Shown here: one piece after another, positions 1 through 12,189 of the stretch
Position numbering within the stretch: the first letter of the stretch is position 1
How the letters are laid out: every line of letters starts with the position of its first letter
Source of the DNA: Wolfiporia cocos
Taxonomy: Eukaryota; Basidiomycota; Agaricomycetes; Polyporales; Phaeolaceae
NCBI GenBank assembly: GCA_029448655.1
Contig: JACCLO010000001.1
Coordinates: forward strand, 3,782,001-3,846,000
Direction of reading: 5' to 3'
Length of the DNA stretch: 64,000 bases
Notes under the pieces: model-generated
What the model saw: only the letters and a program-made list of their open reading frames with translations
Told to the model about the DNA's origin: nothing
Database searches by the model: none
Position numbers and translations under genes: made by a program

Positions 1-843
1 CGCCTGGCCGAAACTGACAACAAGACGTTGTTCAGTCACATCAAACGGATCCTCCCGGAAAAGGTGCGAGAGACCCTCGCTACCCTGGAATCGGTGCCTG
101 GTTTCACAATGCCGACCGACTGGGAGGTTTACCTCGATATGGCCATTGACCTCTACAAGAGGCAATACCCGGATAAGCTCAAAGGAAAGATCTTTGAGGA
201 AGAAAAGAAGAAGGAGTCGTCGGGGTCTGGCAAGACCGCCGACAAAGCTACGTCAAAGCCTGCCAAGGCTGATGACAAAGGCAAAGGCAAGGCAAAGGAA
301 ACCGGCTCTTACGGGAAGGACTGTCGCAAGCACCCTGGACAACACAAATGGGGCGACTGTCCTGAGAACCCTAAGAACAAGCCGAAGGAAGCCAAGCCGG
401 CCAGTAGTGGAAGCGGAACGACGAAGCCGACAGGCTCGTCAAGCGGAACGCAACAGTCGGGCCAGAAGAAACTGGACCCGAAAAAGAAGTACAAGGTCCG
501 AATTGTCAGCACCCAGGAACTGGTGACTGACGACAAAGATGAGTCCCCCCAAGCCACCGTAGGGACCATCCGGACCAACGTTCCGAAGCAACCAGAGGTG
601 GTTCCTCTGGCCCCCACTACGCGCATCAGCGATGAGGAGCAAAATGGGAGTTCGGTGCGAACGGCTGAAAGCACCAGCCCCGTCCAGACCCAGTTGACTG
701 GCTCGACTTCGACTGCGCCTACACCGTCGGGCGACTCCATCAGGACACATCTGCCCTGGCTTCGCAAGCGGATAGCCGATTCCGCAAACACCCTGGGCAT
801 CTACGGAAGCTCTGCCTCGGGTTTTCCCACCGAGCACATGTGA
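1..843 (+). pseudogene. Gag polyprotein, 3' part (copy A of the dUTPase chromovirus)
   Basis: The reading frame is open from base 1 and matches the C-terminal 281 codons of the full Gag proteins in copies B and C downstream. It starts in the capsid region, passes through a Lys/Ser/Gly-rich linker, and holds the variant zinc knuckle C-x2-H-x3-H-x4-C near 320-360. It ends at TGA 841-843, which overlaps the pol ATG at 843. Gag forms the particle and binds the element RNA. Differences from B and C include CpG-type changes such as Glu to Lys at 535-537. The reading frame itself is intact here, but pol in the same copy is dead, so I call the copy a pseudogene. The 5' part of the gene lies left of the window. 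Confidence 0.85.
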
Positions 844-3800
844 TGACCTGCCCACTTGTGCTCCCGTGTAATTTTAGTCCCGTACCCACTGTAAAGAGTG
901 TATTCGAGTCAATGTATCATATTTTTGGCAACGATGCGCGCGACTTCGCTCGATCTTTCCGTGTCGAAGTAACACTCTGGGTATATGGGCAAAAAGTGCA
1001 GGCTCTGGCTTTAATCGACAGCGGTGCAACCATATCGGTCATATCACAACGATTGGTCGATAAACATAAGCTGGTCACCGACAAACTAGCGTTTCCTATT
1101 ACGGTTACAAACGCAGACGGAACAGAAAATGTCGCCAGCCACTTAACGCAATCAGTAAAAGCATTTATGCAACATGGCACACACAAGGAAAAAATAGGTC
1201 TGACGGTCATGCACCTAGAACCAGACCTAATCCTTGGCTATGACTGGTTACGTCTCCACAATCCTACCTTTGATTGGAGGAAAGGAGAAATGGAATATGC
1301 ACGCTGTACACACGACCAACCGTACGCCAGAAAAAAGGGTAACCGCCCTTCTGAGGAGGAAGCAGTTGAACTCCCAGAAAAGGAAATCATCGAAGTGAAT
1401 TCGATCTGGGACACTCCCGTGGACATATGAGGAGAGGAGGACCCCGAAAATCCTTTGATCGCTTGGGTGGCAACCCTTGATGACGAGGAAATGAACCTGC
1501 TGACACAGTTGGTAGCCGAGGTACTTGACAAAGACCTCGACGAAGCAGACGACCGTGAGGAAAACACACCACCGATTGACATTGAAAAATGGCGATCGTT
1601 AGTGCCCGAACAATACCAAGAGTATGGGCCAACGGTGTTCTCACAAAAGGCGTCAGAGAGGATGCCGGAACGGAAGCCCTGGGATCACGCCATAGTGCTT
1701 GAACCAGATGCGCAGCTTCCTCCCCCGGTAAAACCATACAAAATGTCTCCCCAAGAGCGTAACAGCTTGGATGAGTGGATAGACACCGAACTACGGAAGG
1801 GTTACATTCAACCGTCCGAAAGTCCAATGGCATCCCCGGTCTTCTTCGTCCACAAAAAGGACGGAGGACTGCGGATGGTTGTCAATTACAGGAGGCTAAA
1901 CGAAATAACCGTGAAAAATCGTTATCCGATACCCTGGATCGATGATCTAATTGATCAATTGTCCCATGCGACCATCTTCACCAAAATAGACCTTAGATGG
2001 GGATACAATAATGGGGCATCAAGGAAGGTGATGAATGGAAGACGGCGTTTATTACACACCGTGGACTGTACGAGGCAACGGTAATGTATTTCGGTTTCTG
2101 CAATGCCCCCGCAACGTTCCAAGCGATGATGAACTCTATCCTCGCACCGTTCATTCGGACCGGCAAGGTGGTTGTCTACCTAGACGACATCTTGATTTTT
2201 GGGAATGATATGGAGGAACATCGGCGACTTATCAAAGGGGTTCTCCAAACCCTGAAGTACTCGGACTTGTATGCGAAGCCCGAAAAGTGCTTCTTTGAAC
2301 AATCTTCCATCGAATACCTAGGAATGATCATTTCCAACGGAAACATTATGATGGATCCAAAGAAGTACGCCGGAGTTCAGGACTGGCCTAGACCTACTAA
2401 GGTCAAAGAGGTTCAAGCTTTCCTTGGATTTGCCAACTTCTACAGGCGATTCATAGAAGGTTTCTCAAAAATAGCCAAACCACTCACCATGCTGACCAAA
2501 AAGTCAGAAGCTTGGCATTGGGACGCCGAGCAGGAAAATGCCTTCCAAACCCTAAAGGAAGCATTTACCAAAGCGCCCGTGCTTCAAATTCCGTCGCACG
2601 ATCAGCCTTTCCGCGTAGAAACAGATGCATCAGACTTCGCTACCGGAGCAGTACTATCTCAGTTAGATCCTACGGATAAAAAATTCCACCCCGTGGCGTA
2701 CTATAGCAAATCGCTAAGTGCCCCGGAAAGGAACTACGAGATCTACAACAAGGAAATGTTGGCTGTCATCAGGGCTCTAGAGGAGTGGCGACACTACCTA
2801 GAGGGACATCCTGAAAAATTCGAGATATGGTCGGATCATCTAAACCTGACCTATTTCAAAACGGCGCAAAAACTGATGAGACGACAAGCCCGTTGGGCAC
2901 TGTACCTCTCACGCTTCAACTTCCAAATGAAGCACAAACCTGGCAAAACAATGCTAACCGCGGATCCTCTGTCCAGGCGGCCAGACCATGAGGAGGGGGT
3001 GGATCTCGATAATCGTGACCAGGTCCTTCTGAAACCTGAGTGGTTCGAGCAAGAGTACATGGCAATGGCTCTTGATACCTCCCATGCTGCCCCACAATCG
3101 GAAGATGAATCAATACTCCGAGAGATTCGCAAAGCGTTGCTAGACGACAAGGTCACAAAAGACTACAAGGAGCTGCTCTCATCCGGCCCTCGTGAATTCA
3201 AAAAAGACCTATCAGAATGGAACTACGAAGGAGGGTTACTCCTCCGAAGAGGCAAAGTCTACGTTCCAGCTACACCAGCGGATATCAGACGGCAAGTGGT
3301 CGAGTACCATCACGATCACAAGTCAGCTGGGCATTTCGGACGCTACAAAACGTACGAATTGCTAAGCCGCAACTATTGGTGGCCCGGAATGTTCATTTAC
3401 GTCAAAAAATACGTAGACGGATGCGACACATGCCAACGTATGAAGAACCACCCGCAGAAGCCGTACGGCCCCCTGCAACCCTTACCGGTGCCGTCAGGCC
3501 CGTGGGAAGTGGTGACAATAGACCTGATTACTCAGCTACCCCCATCGGGAATGCATGACGCGATCATGGTCGTAGTGGATCGGTTGACCAAAAGAGCAAG
3601 GTTTTTCCCAATAGAAAATACCTTCTCAACGAAAGACCTAGCTACGATACTCTATCAAAAGGTATACCCCTTACACGGGTTACCAAAACAGATAGTATCG
3701 GACAGAGGGACACAATTCGCCTCAAAACTATTTGGTGAATGGTGCACCCTGCTGGGAATTCAAAGGTCGATGACTACTGCGTACCATCCGCAGGCAGACG

Positions 3801-5170
3801 GACAAACCAAACGAGTAAATCAAATACTCAAACAGTATCTACGGTGCTACATCAACACGTACCAAAAAGATAACTGGTCAGAGTTCCTGCCAACGGCGGA
3901 ATTTGCGTACAATAATGCAGCCAGCGAAACTACCAAGGAATCTCCGTTCCTGGTAGAATTAGGTCGTCACCCTATTGCAGGACCAAGCAGTTTCGAGCCA
4001 AGTCGAAACAAAGACTTAGTAGAAATTGCGAACACACGGTTCTCTGCACAAGAGAAAGCTAAGGCGGCAATGAAAATTGCAGCTGAAAGATGGTCCTGGT
4101 ACTATGACCAAAGAAGCAAGTTGTCCCCTTCAAAGTGGGTGACAAAGTACTCGTGGACGTGCGAAGTTGGCAAGATACCGAAAGAAGTCTAGCCCCTCGC
4201 TACATCGGCCCATTCCGAATCACGGAAAAATTGGGACCGGTAAAAAAGTCATCCTCCTGCGGCTGACAAGTCAACGGAAATGGAAAACCCGGAAGAATGG
4301 GAAGTGGAAGCCATTCTCGACCATCGTAACCGACGCGGCCGGTGGGAATACCTTATCCATTGGAAAGGCACCGGACCAGCGGAGGACACATGGGAAATCG
4401 AGGAACATTTGGCTAACGCTTAGGAGATACTGGACGAGTACAAGGCAAAATATTCAGCCCTTTGTACCGACCCAAATCAACCCCTTCGCCGATCAACTAG
4501 ACTCGGCGGAACACGGCAGACAGTAGCTGTCTTCGACCCTGACTCACCAGATTGGGATTCGGACACATGTGTCTGGCCCGATGACTGGCCCCAATATCGA
4601 GACGATGTTGATCCTACACAACCGAAAGTGTACTACAAGCGCGACCCCTTTACAGGGCAATGGGTACACTCCGATGTTGAGTTCAACAAAGACTTAGAAA
4701 TCGAAGTAGGAGTCAATGGCAAACTACCGACCAGGGGAACAACCGATGCGATTGGCTACAATCTGTATGCCGCGCAGGATATCCTGATTAGTTCATGGAA
4801 ATCCGCTACGGTCCCCACCGATATTCGTATCAAAGTTCCTTATGGGACATACGGTCGGATAGCGCCAAGGTCTGGACTTGCGAAAAAGGGCATCGACGTC
4901 CTTGCAGGTGTAATAGACCATGACTACCGCGGAGAAGTCTTTGTCATGTTGATGAACCTCACTGGAGACCCGTACCAAGTAAAGAAAGGCGACAGAATTG
5001 CGCAGCTAATCTGCGAAGTAGCAATCACGCCCGAAATACAGGAATCCATGACTAAGGAGAAGTTCGAAAAAGAAATTCGACCTCACCTACATGGAAGTGG
5101 GCCCTACAACGAGCAGTTCAACAAGCCAACCATGCGCGGTACACAAGGTTTTGGATCGACAGGACGATAA
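843..5170 (+). pseudogene. Pol polyprotein, decayed (protease-RT-RNase H-integrase-chromodomain-dUTPase), copy A
   Basis: It is collinear with the intact pol of copy C. Protease (DSGA) is near 1018 and the RT YLDD box near 2177. RNase H, the integrase zinc finger and catalytic core, the chromodomain near 4290-4450 and a dUTPase domain at 4690-5167 follow. It is broken by TGA at 1428-1430, a 1-nt loss near 2012, a 1-nt loss near 4107, a deletion of about 98 nt near 4243 that removes the end of the integrase C-terminal domain, and TAG at 4421-4423. Catalytic residues are also lost: the integrase Glu is Lys (codon 3809-3811), and the motif 1 Asp of dUTPase is Asn. Most substitutions relative to copy C are CG to TG or CG to CA. 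Confidence 0.9.
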
Positions 5171-5248
5171 AAGTGGAAAAATCGTAAAGACTAACCCTTC
5201 AATGGGCTCTAGCACAACTTCTACTCTCAACGGGGTCGTTGAAATCTA

Positions 5249-5260
5249 AGGGGGGGGTAA
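5249..5260 (+). other. Polypurine tract, copy A
   Basis: An A2G8 run followed by TAA lies directly before the 3' LTR. This is the expected place of the plus-strand primer. The same tract occurs before the LTRs at 60274 and 61815. Confidence 0.8.
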
Positions 5261-6453
5261 TGTCACAAGAATGCTCCTAGTTTCCCTATATTTCTTACTA
5301 TTTTTCCGGCAATTCTACGAATTATCTACGACTTTCTAGACCAATAACTAGCTTATCCGGTTCATAAGTTTACGGTTACATACGTGCCAAATGATGGCCG
5401 TGTTATCTCCCGTAATGACGGTCTTATCTTATCACTAGTAGTTACCATCAGTCACATGTCTAGTTCCAGCCAATCGGACATTCCGTCCGGAAGCAGTCAG
5501 CGTATAAACGTCAGCGGACCGGGCTTTGGTCACGCCCCGTCTTTGTAATGACAAGAGCGCAAAACGCCATTCGTGTGGCCTACGCCGCCTTTCTATATAC
5601 CGGTTTTGATCGGCATATGTATTTATCGTATATTACTAAGTACTTAGGTATCTGGGGACTTGTACATACGAATATGGACACTAGTATTATCTAATAAGAC
5701 TGTTAGGGGTCTTATTTATCATGTATATATACTGGACTTGCTGAGCGCTATTGCCTCAGTTCTATTCATTGCATTCATACTACGAGTTAACCACTCAACG
5801 TATCCTGCTTAACACCTGCTTATCCCTTGTGACACGGTTCACCCCTTGGGGGGTACCCTCATCCCTCGCTAGTACGGTATGGGCGCCGCTGCACGCGCGC
5901 GCGCTCCTCTCCTCTTAGTTACCCTTCAGTCGCGCCCTAGATACCTCTACAGATCATCTGACTTAGTAGGCGAGCGCTCGTCAGGCAGCGCGCGTGCCAG
6001 GTACGCCACGTGATAGGTCACCTCCTCGTTACATGTAGTGTTACGTTACGGTCACTCGTAGTTACATGCGCACAGGCCATGTCTTTAGGGTAGCCAGTTG
6101 CACTGCCTCCACATGTATATAGGTAGCAGCGGATGGGGCTTACTCCCCATCCTTCAGATTCTCGTCAATGGTGTAACAACCCTTTCTTACCATTCAGTCT
6201 GCGTTGCTGCTGGCCCGGGGCCTCATCTCTGCGTCCTTGTCTGTGAGCCACCGCCGCTATCTCGACGTACACAAGGGATGTGATTTGCTCCCACGTTGCC
6301 TCTGCGTTCAGCGCTGGTGCGGTGTCTTGTAGGCTCGACTGACGTCGTGTGAGGGTCCCCCTGAGTCCAGGGTCGCACAGACTGGTAAGTCTGTGACACC
6401 TTGCCTAACCAGCAAATACCAAGATCATATCAAGTAAGTGTTATCTTGTGTTA
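5261..6453 (+). repeat. 3' LTR of copy A, split by a solo LTR
   Basis: It begins TGTCACAAGAATGC and ends TATCTTGTGTTA, matching the 619-bp LTRs of copies B and C. A foreign LTR at 5830-6398 plus one TSD splits it. The five bases after it are GACCG, so GACCG should lie left of the 5' LTR of copy A, outside the window. Like the B and C LTRs it ends TA rather than CA. Confidence 0.9.
5830..6398 (+). repeat. Solo LTR in the LTR of copy A (TSD CCTTG)
   Basis: It is 569 bp, starts TGACACGG and ends CTGTGACA, and is flanked by CCTTG at 5825-5829 and 6399-6403. It has a TATA-like element near 6114 and a perfect 8-bp hairpin at 6131-6152 with loop CTTACT. Confidence 0.88.
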
Positions 6454-6693
6454 GACCGTTGATGACATTGCTGTATAGTCACGGGGAATGACTAGCATGT
6501 TCTGCTGAGTCATGGCCTCTTAGTAGTGCATAAGCGCCCCTATAGCAGGTAAGTGCCTTTGCATAACTGTTAGGTAGCTTGGCAGGTCAGCATGGATGGG
6601 ATAAGTCCCAGATAACTTGTATGTAGGCGTAGAAATACCAGATAAATGGCTATAAATGCAGGGAAAATTCCTATATGTCCCAGATCTGTGACA
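6454..6693 (-). repeat. LTR fragment, 5' end only
   Basis: Read on the minus strand it starts TGTCACAGATCTGGG and keeps the AT-rich 5' block seen in the other LTRs. It is cut at 6453 by copy A, so its remaining part should lie left of copy A. Confidence 0.7.
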
Positions 6694-6992
6694 GCTTGCA
6701 CTCCTTCATGAGCTCATGCATTGCACACACCTCACGCTTGATCACATCATGCTCCATGAGCATGCCCTTGAGCGCATATATTCTCTCCACATGGCCCATG
6801 AGCAAGAGTTGCATCTCACTCAGCTGCACCTACAGCTTGTTCAGCACAGATGTGGACTTGGCAGTATGTGTCTGCTGTGTGGCCTCTTGCTGGTGCTGCT
6901 GCTGCTGTGCCCACATAGGCATCACGGGGTAGGATGGGAGGTTTGGGAGCTGGGGCATGTTCACACCATAAGCAGCAGACACCAAGTAAGGC
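6694..6992 (-). pseudogene. Unidentified gene relic, Q-rich then coiled-coil
   Basis: On the minus strand one frame reads a Pro-rich stretch, a Gln-rich run with five consecutive Gln, then a heptad-like Leu/Met pattern. One internal TAG interrupts it. It is flanked by LTRs on both sides. I do not recognise the family; it may be a host gene or the gag-like gene of another element. Confidence 0.35.
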
Positions 6993-7418
6993 TGACACAA
7001 AACTGTCATTACACACTATGTTATAATGCCGGGTTATAGTCCATACACCGAGTCACTAAGAGTGTAGCGCAGAGGGCCCCAGTCTAGCACGCATAAGGGA
7101 GTTAAGAGAGACTGAGCCCAACGTCAAGTATCTTCAGTCTGAGGTTGTAAGACCTCAGACGTCGCTACTTATACATGTGAGGCTGTACACTATTTGCAGA
7201 AGGGGCTGCCCTAAAGGCGAGGTCCGTGCATAGCATAACTAAGGGCCTTATGTAAGCATGTATGTAGCCGCTGGTAGGTACCGTGACTGTCAGGGTATAG
7301 TGACACACTCCCACTACACTACCGGGTCTCCAAGTCATGTGACTACTAAATGCAAGTACCTATGTTTGACTCCCACTAGGGAGAGGTATCTAGTCATGCC
7401 ACGGATAAATCCGTGACA
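6993..7418 (-). repeat. LTR-like repeat without a clear TSD
   Basis: It begins TGACACAAAAC and ends CCGTGACA. It holds the reversed TATA region and a 9-bp hairpin at 7137-7160 with loop TGTAAG, as in the other hairpin-class LTRs. The flanks AAGGC and GAGCC do not match, so the copy may be recombinant or eroded. Confidence 0.6.
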
Positions 7419-7685
7419 GAGCCTCCATCCACCTCCTGGATCGCCTGATCAAGCTGCACCTCCAGCCGCATTGCGCGGTCGCACCTTCCCACACCCCTGC
7501 TACTGAACCGTAGGGATTGTGGGCACCTGAGCTCGCATCAAGCATCCAGCCGATTGAGCAGGATGGTCAGGCCAGACCAGTCTGCGCCATTGCTATGTGC
7601 GTTGCTAAGGAGGTGGCTTTGAGGTCGGGAAAAGGGTAGGTAGCCAGTCAATGTTGTATATGAGACCTTGTTGATAGCGGGGCAG
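7419..7685 (-). pseudogene. Unidentified sequence between LTRs, possible coiled-coil relic
   Basis: The minus strand has a short open stretch with a Leu/Val/Gln heptad-like pattern directly next to the LTR at 7418. No start, stop or family could be assigned. It may belong to the same shredded minus-strand gene as 6694-6992. Confidence 0.25.
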
Positions 7686-9805
7686 TGTCACAGATTTATC
7701 TGGGGCTTACAGCATTTTTCCTATGATTATAGCAATTTATCCGGGATTTATACGTCTAACTACACGTTATCTACGGGTTAACTCCCATTGCCATACAACA
7801 AGCTCTTAACTGGGTTTATCAACCACATGACCAGCTTATACAAGGCTACGTCACAAGACTAATGACTTCATCGCTAAGGCAACATGCATCGCTGTGCCTC
7901 CACCTGCGAATGCGTCATACAAGTCTAGACAATAGCTTCATCACCGCTACGTCATAGGTCTCGCCCGTCAGAGCTAGACCTGCCACATCATAAGATCCTA
8001 GATCACAATGACAGGCCGAGCGCGGCACGCTCGCATAATAATGTCAACACGACCATACAGCATAATATTAGCATCACGGCAATATTGCTATAGGTCACGG
8101 CCTTCTCGGCCTCCCACGGACTCGGTACAATCCAAGTCCCGGGCTTCTGCCATCACGGCGTTGCCCAAACACCGGACCTCGCCTCACGGCTAAGTCCAAC
8201 ACATGTCCCGGTAACCTTCCGGTCCGGACATATCACATGCTATGGTACCTGCTGGTCCAATAGCATAACGACCTCGGCGTCTCGCCTTGGTCATCACACA
8301 AAGCACGGCCAATCGCCATTATACCTCACAGTATCCGGCAACCGGCTTCCCCTATGACACAGAACGCTCTGTGGGACTCACCAAGCCTGTATCCTATAGT
8401 ACAAGGCGACTTGGGGAGGTAGAACACTCAGGTGCAGCAGGGATAGTGAAGGTATCTTCTACGGCGGACGCCGAGAAGAATAGAACTAAAGTTATAGGCT
8501 GTCAAGGCCCTACTTATATACATGTTTATTCGGATGGCACGTGCTACTAGCTAGTACTACCATTCCGGGTTATGTGGCTTTGCCAAGAGGCAAAGCGCTA
8601 TCTTATCTAATGTTTATGGACTCTATCTACAATGGCCGTGATGGGCCCTAATGGCCGCACCAATCGTAGGAGAGGGATTTGTGTATATTATCATATGAAC
8701 GCGGGCACAGCCCGGGTATATGGAGAAGCCAGTTGCCGGATACCATGAGGTATAATGGCGATTGGCCGTGCTTCGTTGAATGACCAAGGCGAGACGCCGA
8801 GGTCGTTATGCCATTGGACGGGAAGTACCGTGGCATGTGTTACAGCCTGGTCTGAATGGTTACCGGGGCATGTGTTGGACTTAGCCGTGAGGCGAGGTCC
8901 GGTGTTTGGGCAATGCCGTGATGGCAGAAGCCCGGGACTTGGTGAATGCCAAGTCCGTGGGAGGCTGAGAAGGCCGTGACCTATAGCGATATTGCCTTGT
9001 TGCTAATATTATGCTGTATGGTCGTGTTGCCATTATTATGCGAAGGCGTGGCGCGCCTGAGGTGCCATTGTGATCAAGGATCTTATGGCGGTGGGAAGCC
9101 GGGAAGGCCGGCCCAATAGTACAAGGCCGCGAGGCACTGTTTGTACGTGTGGACATTATTATGCGAGCGTGCCGCGCTCAGCCTATCATTATGATCTAAG
9201 ATCTATGACGTGGCTGGTCTTGCTCTGACGGGCGAGACCTGTATGACGTAGCTGTAGTGTTGCTATTGGACGTGGTTGTACCGTAACGTTATGTAAGCTA
9301 GTCATGTGGTTGATAAGCCCAGTTAAGAGCTTGTCGTATGGCAATGGGAGTTAACCCGTAGATAACTTGTAGTTAGACGTATAAATCCCGGATAAATTGC
9401 TATAATCATAGGAAAAATGCTGTAAGCCCCAGATAAATCTGTGACACCCTATACCCGGGCTGCGCCCGCGTTATCACAACAATAAGACATAAATCCCTCT
9501 CATACGATTGGTTCGGCCATTAGGGCCTACCATGGCCATTCTATGTAGAGTCCATAAACAGTAGATACAGATAAGCTTCGCCGCTTGGCAAAGCCACATA
9601 ACCCGGTAAGGCAGTACTAGCTAGTAGCACGTGCCCTCCCGTCACAAATGTATATAAGGACCTGGCTAGACGCCTCTAATCCTTAGTTCTATTATTCTCG
9701 GCTAGCGCCGCAGAATAACCTCACATATCCGCTGCGCTTGACTGGCTACTTCGTCGCCTATACCCTCAACACATAGGTGGTGAGTCCCACAGCTAGTCTG
9801 TGTCA
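7686..9805 (+). repeat. Solo LTR (TSD GGCAG), split by another LTR
   Basis: It starts TGTCACAGATTTATC and ends GTCTGTGTCA, flanked by GGCAG at 7681-7685 and 9806-9810. TATATAA lies near 9650, followed about 33 nt later by AGTTCTATT, the putative RNA start. Removing the insertion at 8355-9446 and one TSD copy leaves about 1.02 kb. Confidence 0.9.
8355..9446 (-). repeat. Solo LTR nested in the LTR at 7686-9805 (TSD CCCTA)
   Basis: It is 1092 bp, reversed, begins TGACACAGAACG and ends AATCTGTGACA, with CCCTA at 8350-8354 and 9447-9451. It carries the two tandem modules of about 120 bp found in the U3 of its family. Confidence 0.9.
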
Positions 9806-9957
9806 GGCAGGCCAAAGCCCTTCGCATACCCACTAAGGTCAGATGTCGCAGTGCGCCCTAGCCATCCAGGATGTATGTTGTGACATACGTACTAGGATCC
9901 TTCTATCGCTCAACAGCGAGGACGGGCTTTTGTCTTCCACTCCTCCAGTAGGTTGCT
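9806..9957. other. Short unassigned stretch between LTRs
   Basis: I see no gene, RNA or repeat that I can name here. It lies between two LTRs and is probably a remnant of the sequence into which they inserted. Confidence 0.3.
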
Positions 9958-10548
9958 GTGACGACGACGGTTCGTGGATGCTCGTAAGACTACGGAACGC
10001 GGCTCTTGTGCCAACGTTTGCACCACCCCGTCATATAACCTATGGAGTGGGAAACCCCAGGGGCCCAGCGGCCAGTGGGTAAAGTAGAGTCTTTATTATG
10101 TCACGGTCTATCTCCCACACACCTATATGCCTAGTGATATCTCCTATAACCGACTAGGGGAGGCACCCAGAGAGGATGGCGTAATGCCAGCGACAACTCA
10201 GAGGGTATAAGCAAGTGGGTTGAGTAGAACAAGGGGACGCGCCCCCACAACTAGAATAAAGACTCTGGAGAGTAAGCCCCAGAGGACTACAGCTTATATA
10301 CATGAGCGGCATACACTACTGGTAGAACGACCAGCCCTAAGGGCATGGTCTGTGCATAAGCGTCTACCCTCACATCATGTGTATAGTAGAGTACATAAGC
10401 AGTAGTCAGCTGACCTGATAAGATAGTGATATAACCGTACTAGGGGTCATGTGACGAGCGAGGCTTGGGGTCGAGAGTTTGATCCCAGCACGAGGCAATA
10501 TGCTGGAAGTCAGCATCAACAGACAGAATCTGTGACAAATTTGTGACA
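9958..10548 (-). repeat. Hairpin-class LTR, boundaries approximate
   Basis: It has the reversed TATA region near 10290 and the stem-loop at 10261-10282 (stem CTCTGG-G/CCCCAGAG, loop AGTAAG). The right end reads TCTGTGACA (10537) or TTGTGACA (10548). The left end TGACGACG is inferred from the usual length. No matching TSD was found. Confidence 0.5.
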
Positions 10549-10886
10549 CCTGGATCTCACCAATCATGCTGCTGAGAGAGTGAGCTCACCCTGAAGCTTG
10601 CTGAGAATGCAGTCGAATAAGAAGCCACTCTTACCTGTGGGCACATGTTCCCACCCAATGCCCATCAGGCCCTGCTGCAGCATGGATGGGCAGTGCTGCT
10701 GGCCCTGCATGCTGAGAGCACTAACACTGCCATATGTGGGCAGGCCCTGGGCACACACGGTGGCAGTGGCATCCTGTTTGGAGAAGACGTAGAGTGCAGG
10801 AAGCACAACGGGCAGGGCAGCTACTCAGTGCATAGCACCAACTCTGGTGTCTATTGCACGCCATGCTGCACTCTGACAACACTATC
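10549..10886 (-). pseudogene. Exon-like relic of an unidentified gene
   Basis: The minus strand is open from about 10806 down to a GTAAGAG donor near 10627, after residues ...EHVPTG. The composition is Gln/Ser/Gly/Met-rich and resembles coding sequence. I cannot name a family. It is flanked by LTRs and may belong to the same shredded gene as the other minus-strand pieces. Confidence 0.35.
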
Positions 10887-11160
10887 TGTCACAAATTCTT
10901 CCTTATTTTTAGCCATTTCCCTCGTATTTCTACGAATTTCTTTAGGTTTATTGCATACAAGTCCCCAGTTAAATAAGACTTAGCAAACCTTAGATACAGT
11001 AGCAGCACTACCAGTTCTAGACCTGGAACCTTCTAGCAAGTTCCATCGGGGTCTATTAGTTCTGTCTGGATTACTGAGCATGTCAGGTGGTCACATGACC
11101 TCGGTCATGGCCTCAGCATTACATTACTTTACCAACTACTGACTGTATCACTCTCAATGT
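10887..11160 (+). repeat. LTR fragment, 3' truncated
   Basis: It starts TGTCACAAATTC and is clearly related to the LTRs at 11401-11772 and 14324-20897, for example in the block ACCTTAGATACAGT and the GAACCTTCTxGCAAGTT block. It loses similarity around 11160 and has no recognisable 3' end. Confidence 0.65.
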
Positions 11161-11400
11161 CTCCCACACCTGTGCAGAAAAGGGCCATAGACCCTGCTAC
11201 AACAACATGTGGAGTTGTTCTACAGTCATACCTCAGTTGATATGCTGCCCAGTGACGTTTTTGAGCTTTTTTGAGTGGTATAGTAGGAGCACTAAGTTAC
11301 TACTCTACTAATGAATGCACAGGAGGGAATAAAGTGTATAACAACCCACGATGCTAAGAAGGCAGGGTTTCGACGAGCCCATCCGTAAAGCACAAGAATG
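11161..11400. other. Unassigned stretch
   Basis: I see no convincing gene, RNA or repeat here. It is bounded by an eroded LTR on the left and the TSD GAATG of the next LTR on the right. Confidence 0.3.
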
Positions 11401-11772
11401 TGACACAAACTCAATGCTTACAAGTTAAGTCTTGTTGGCTAGGCAAGTTGAGGTGTCTCGATAGTAAGGTTTAATACCGTATAAGACCTATGATACCTAA
11501 GATGTGTAAGGCATCATGTGATGGCTTGGTAAGGGTTATGGCTGAGTGAACAGTAAGCAGTCACATGACCACCTGACGTGCTCAGTAATCCAGACTAATG
11601 TTCTAGTACCCAATGAAACTTGCCAGAAGGTTCCAAGCCTAGAACTGCATGTGTGTGAACTGTATCTAAGGTTTTCTAAGTATTACACTATATATGACTT
11701 ATGCACTGTAATAAGAGAATAATGTGTAGAAAATGATATAAAATAGGGAAAAATATGAGGAAATTTGTGACA
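11401..11772 (-). repeat. Solo LTR (TSD GAATG)
   Basis: It is 372 bp, begins TGACACAAACTC and ends ATTTGTGACA, flanked by GAATG at 11396-11400 and 11773-11777. Confidence 0.88.
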
Positions 11773-11777
11773 GAATG

Positions 11778-12189
11778 GCATGCGGCCTGCGTCCTTGAGC
11801 TGCACCTCACAGATGAGATCTGGATCATCTGGGTGAGGTGTTGTGACTACATTCGTGCCTCAGACATGAATGCATCCGGCAGCAAGAGAGAATGTGCACT
11901 TACAGACCGAGATGACACAGCCATCACCAGCTATCCTGTCCATATGCCAAACTGATGCCCATCGAGGACATCAATCAGCTCCTGGCACGCAGCAACCGAC
12001 CCCTCGGATGTGGGTGCATGCTCTACATCGTCGTCATACGTATGTGCGAGAGAGGGTGTTCTGAGCATCTCCAGAGCATCATCAACGTCTAGGTCAGGCA
12101 GACAATTGTGCTGTGATGCTCGAGGAGCACTTGGATTGTCTCGGGCTCAGAAATGACTGTTGCTCAGTGGCTGGATCAGCAAGGAATCT
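11778..12189 (-). pseudogene. Exon-like relic with acidic N-terminal part
   Basis: On the minus strand an acidic open stretch of about 66 codons (roughly 12150 to 11956) ends at TAG. In the same frame it runs on to a GTAAGTG donor near 11901. The other strand holds a short frame that joins across the LTR at 12190-13980 to the sequence after 13981. No family was recognised. Confidence 0.3.

Noticed and set aside
7686..9805. Short terminal inverted repeat transposons (MITEs) with TGTCACAGA ends
   Set aside because: TG...CA ends, constant 5-bp duplications, TATA boxes and RNA starts matching full retrotransposons show that these are LTRs.
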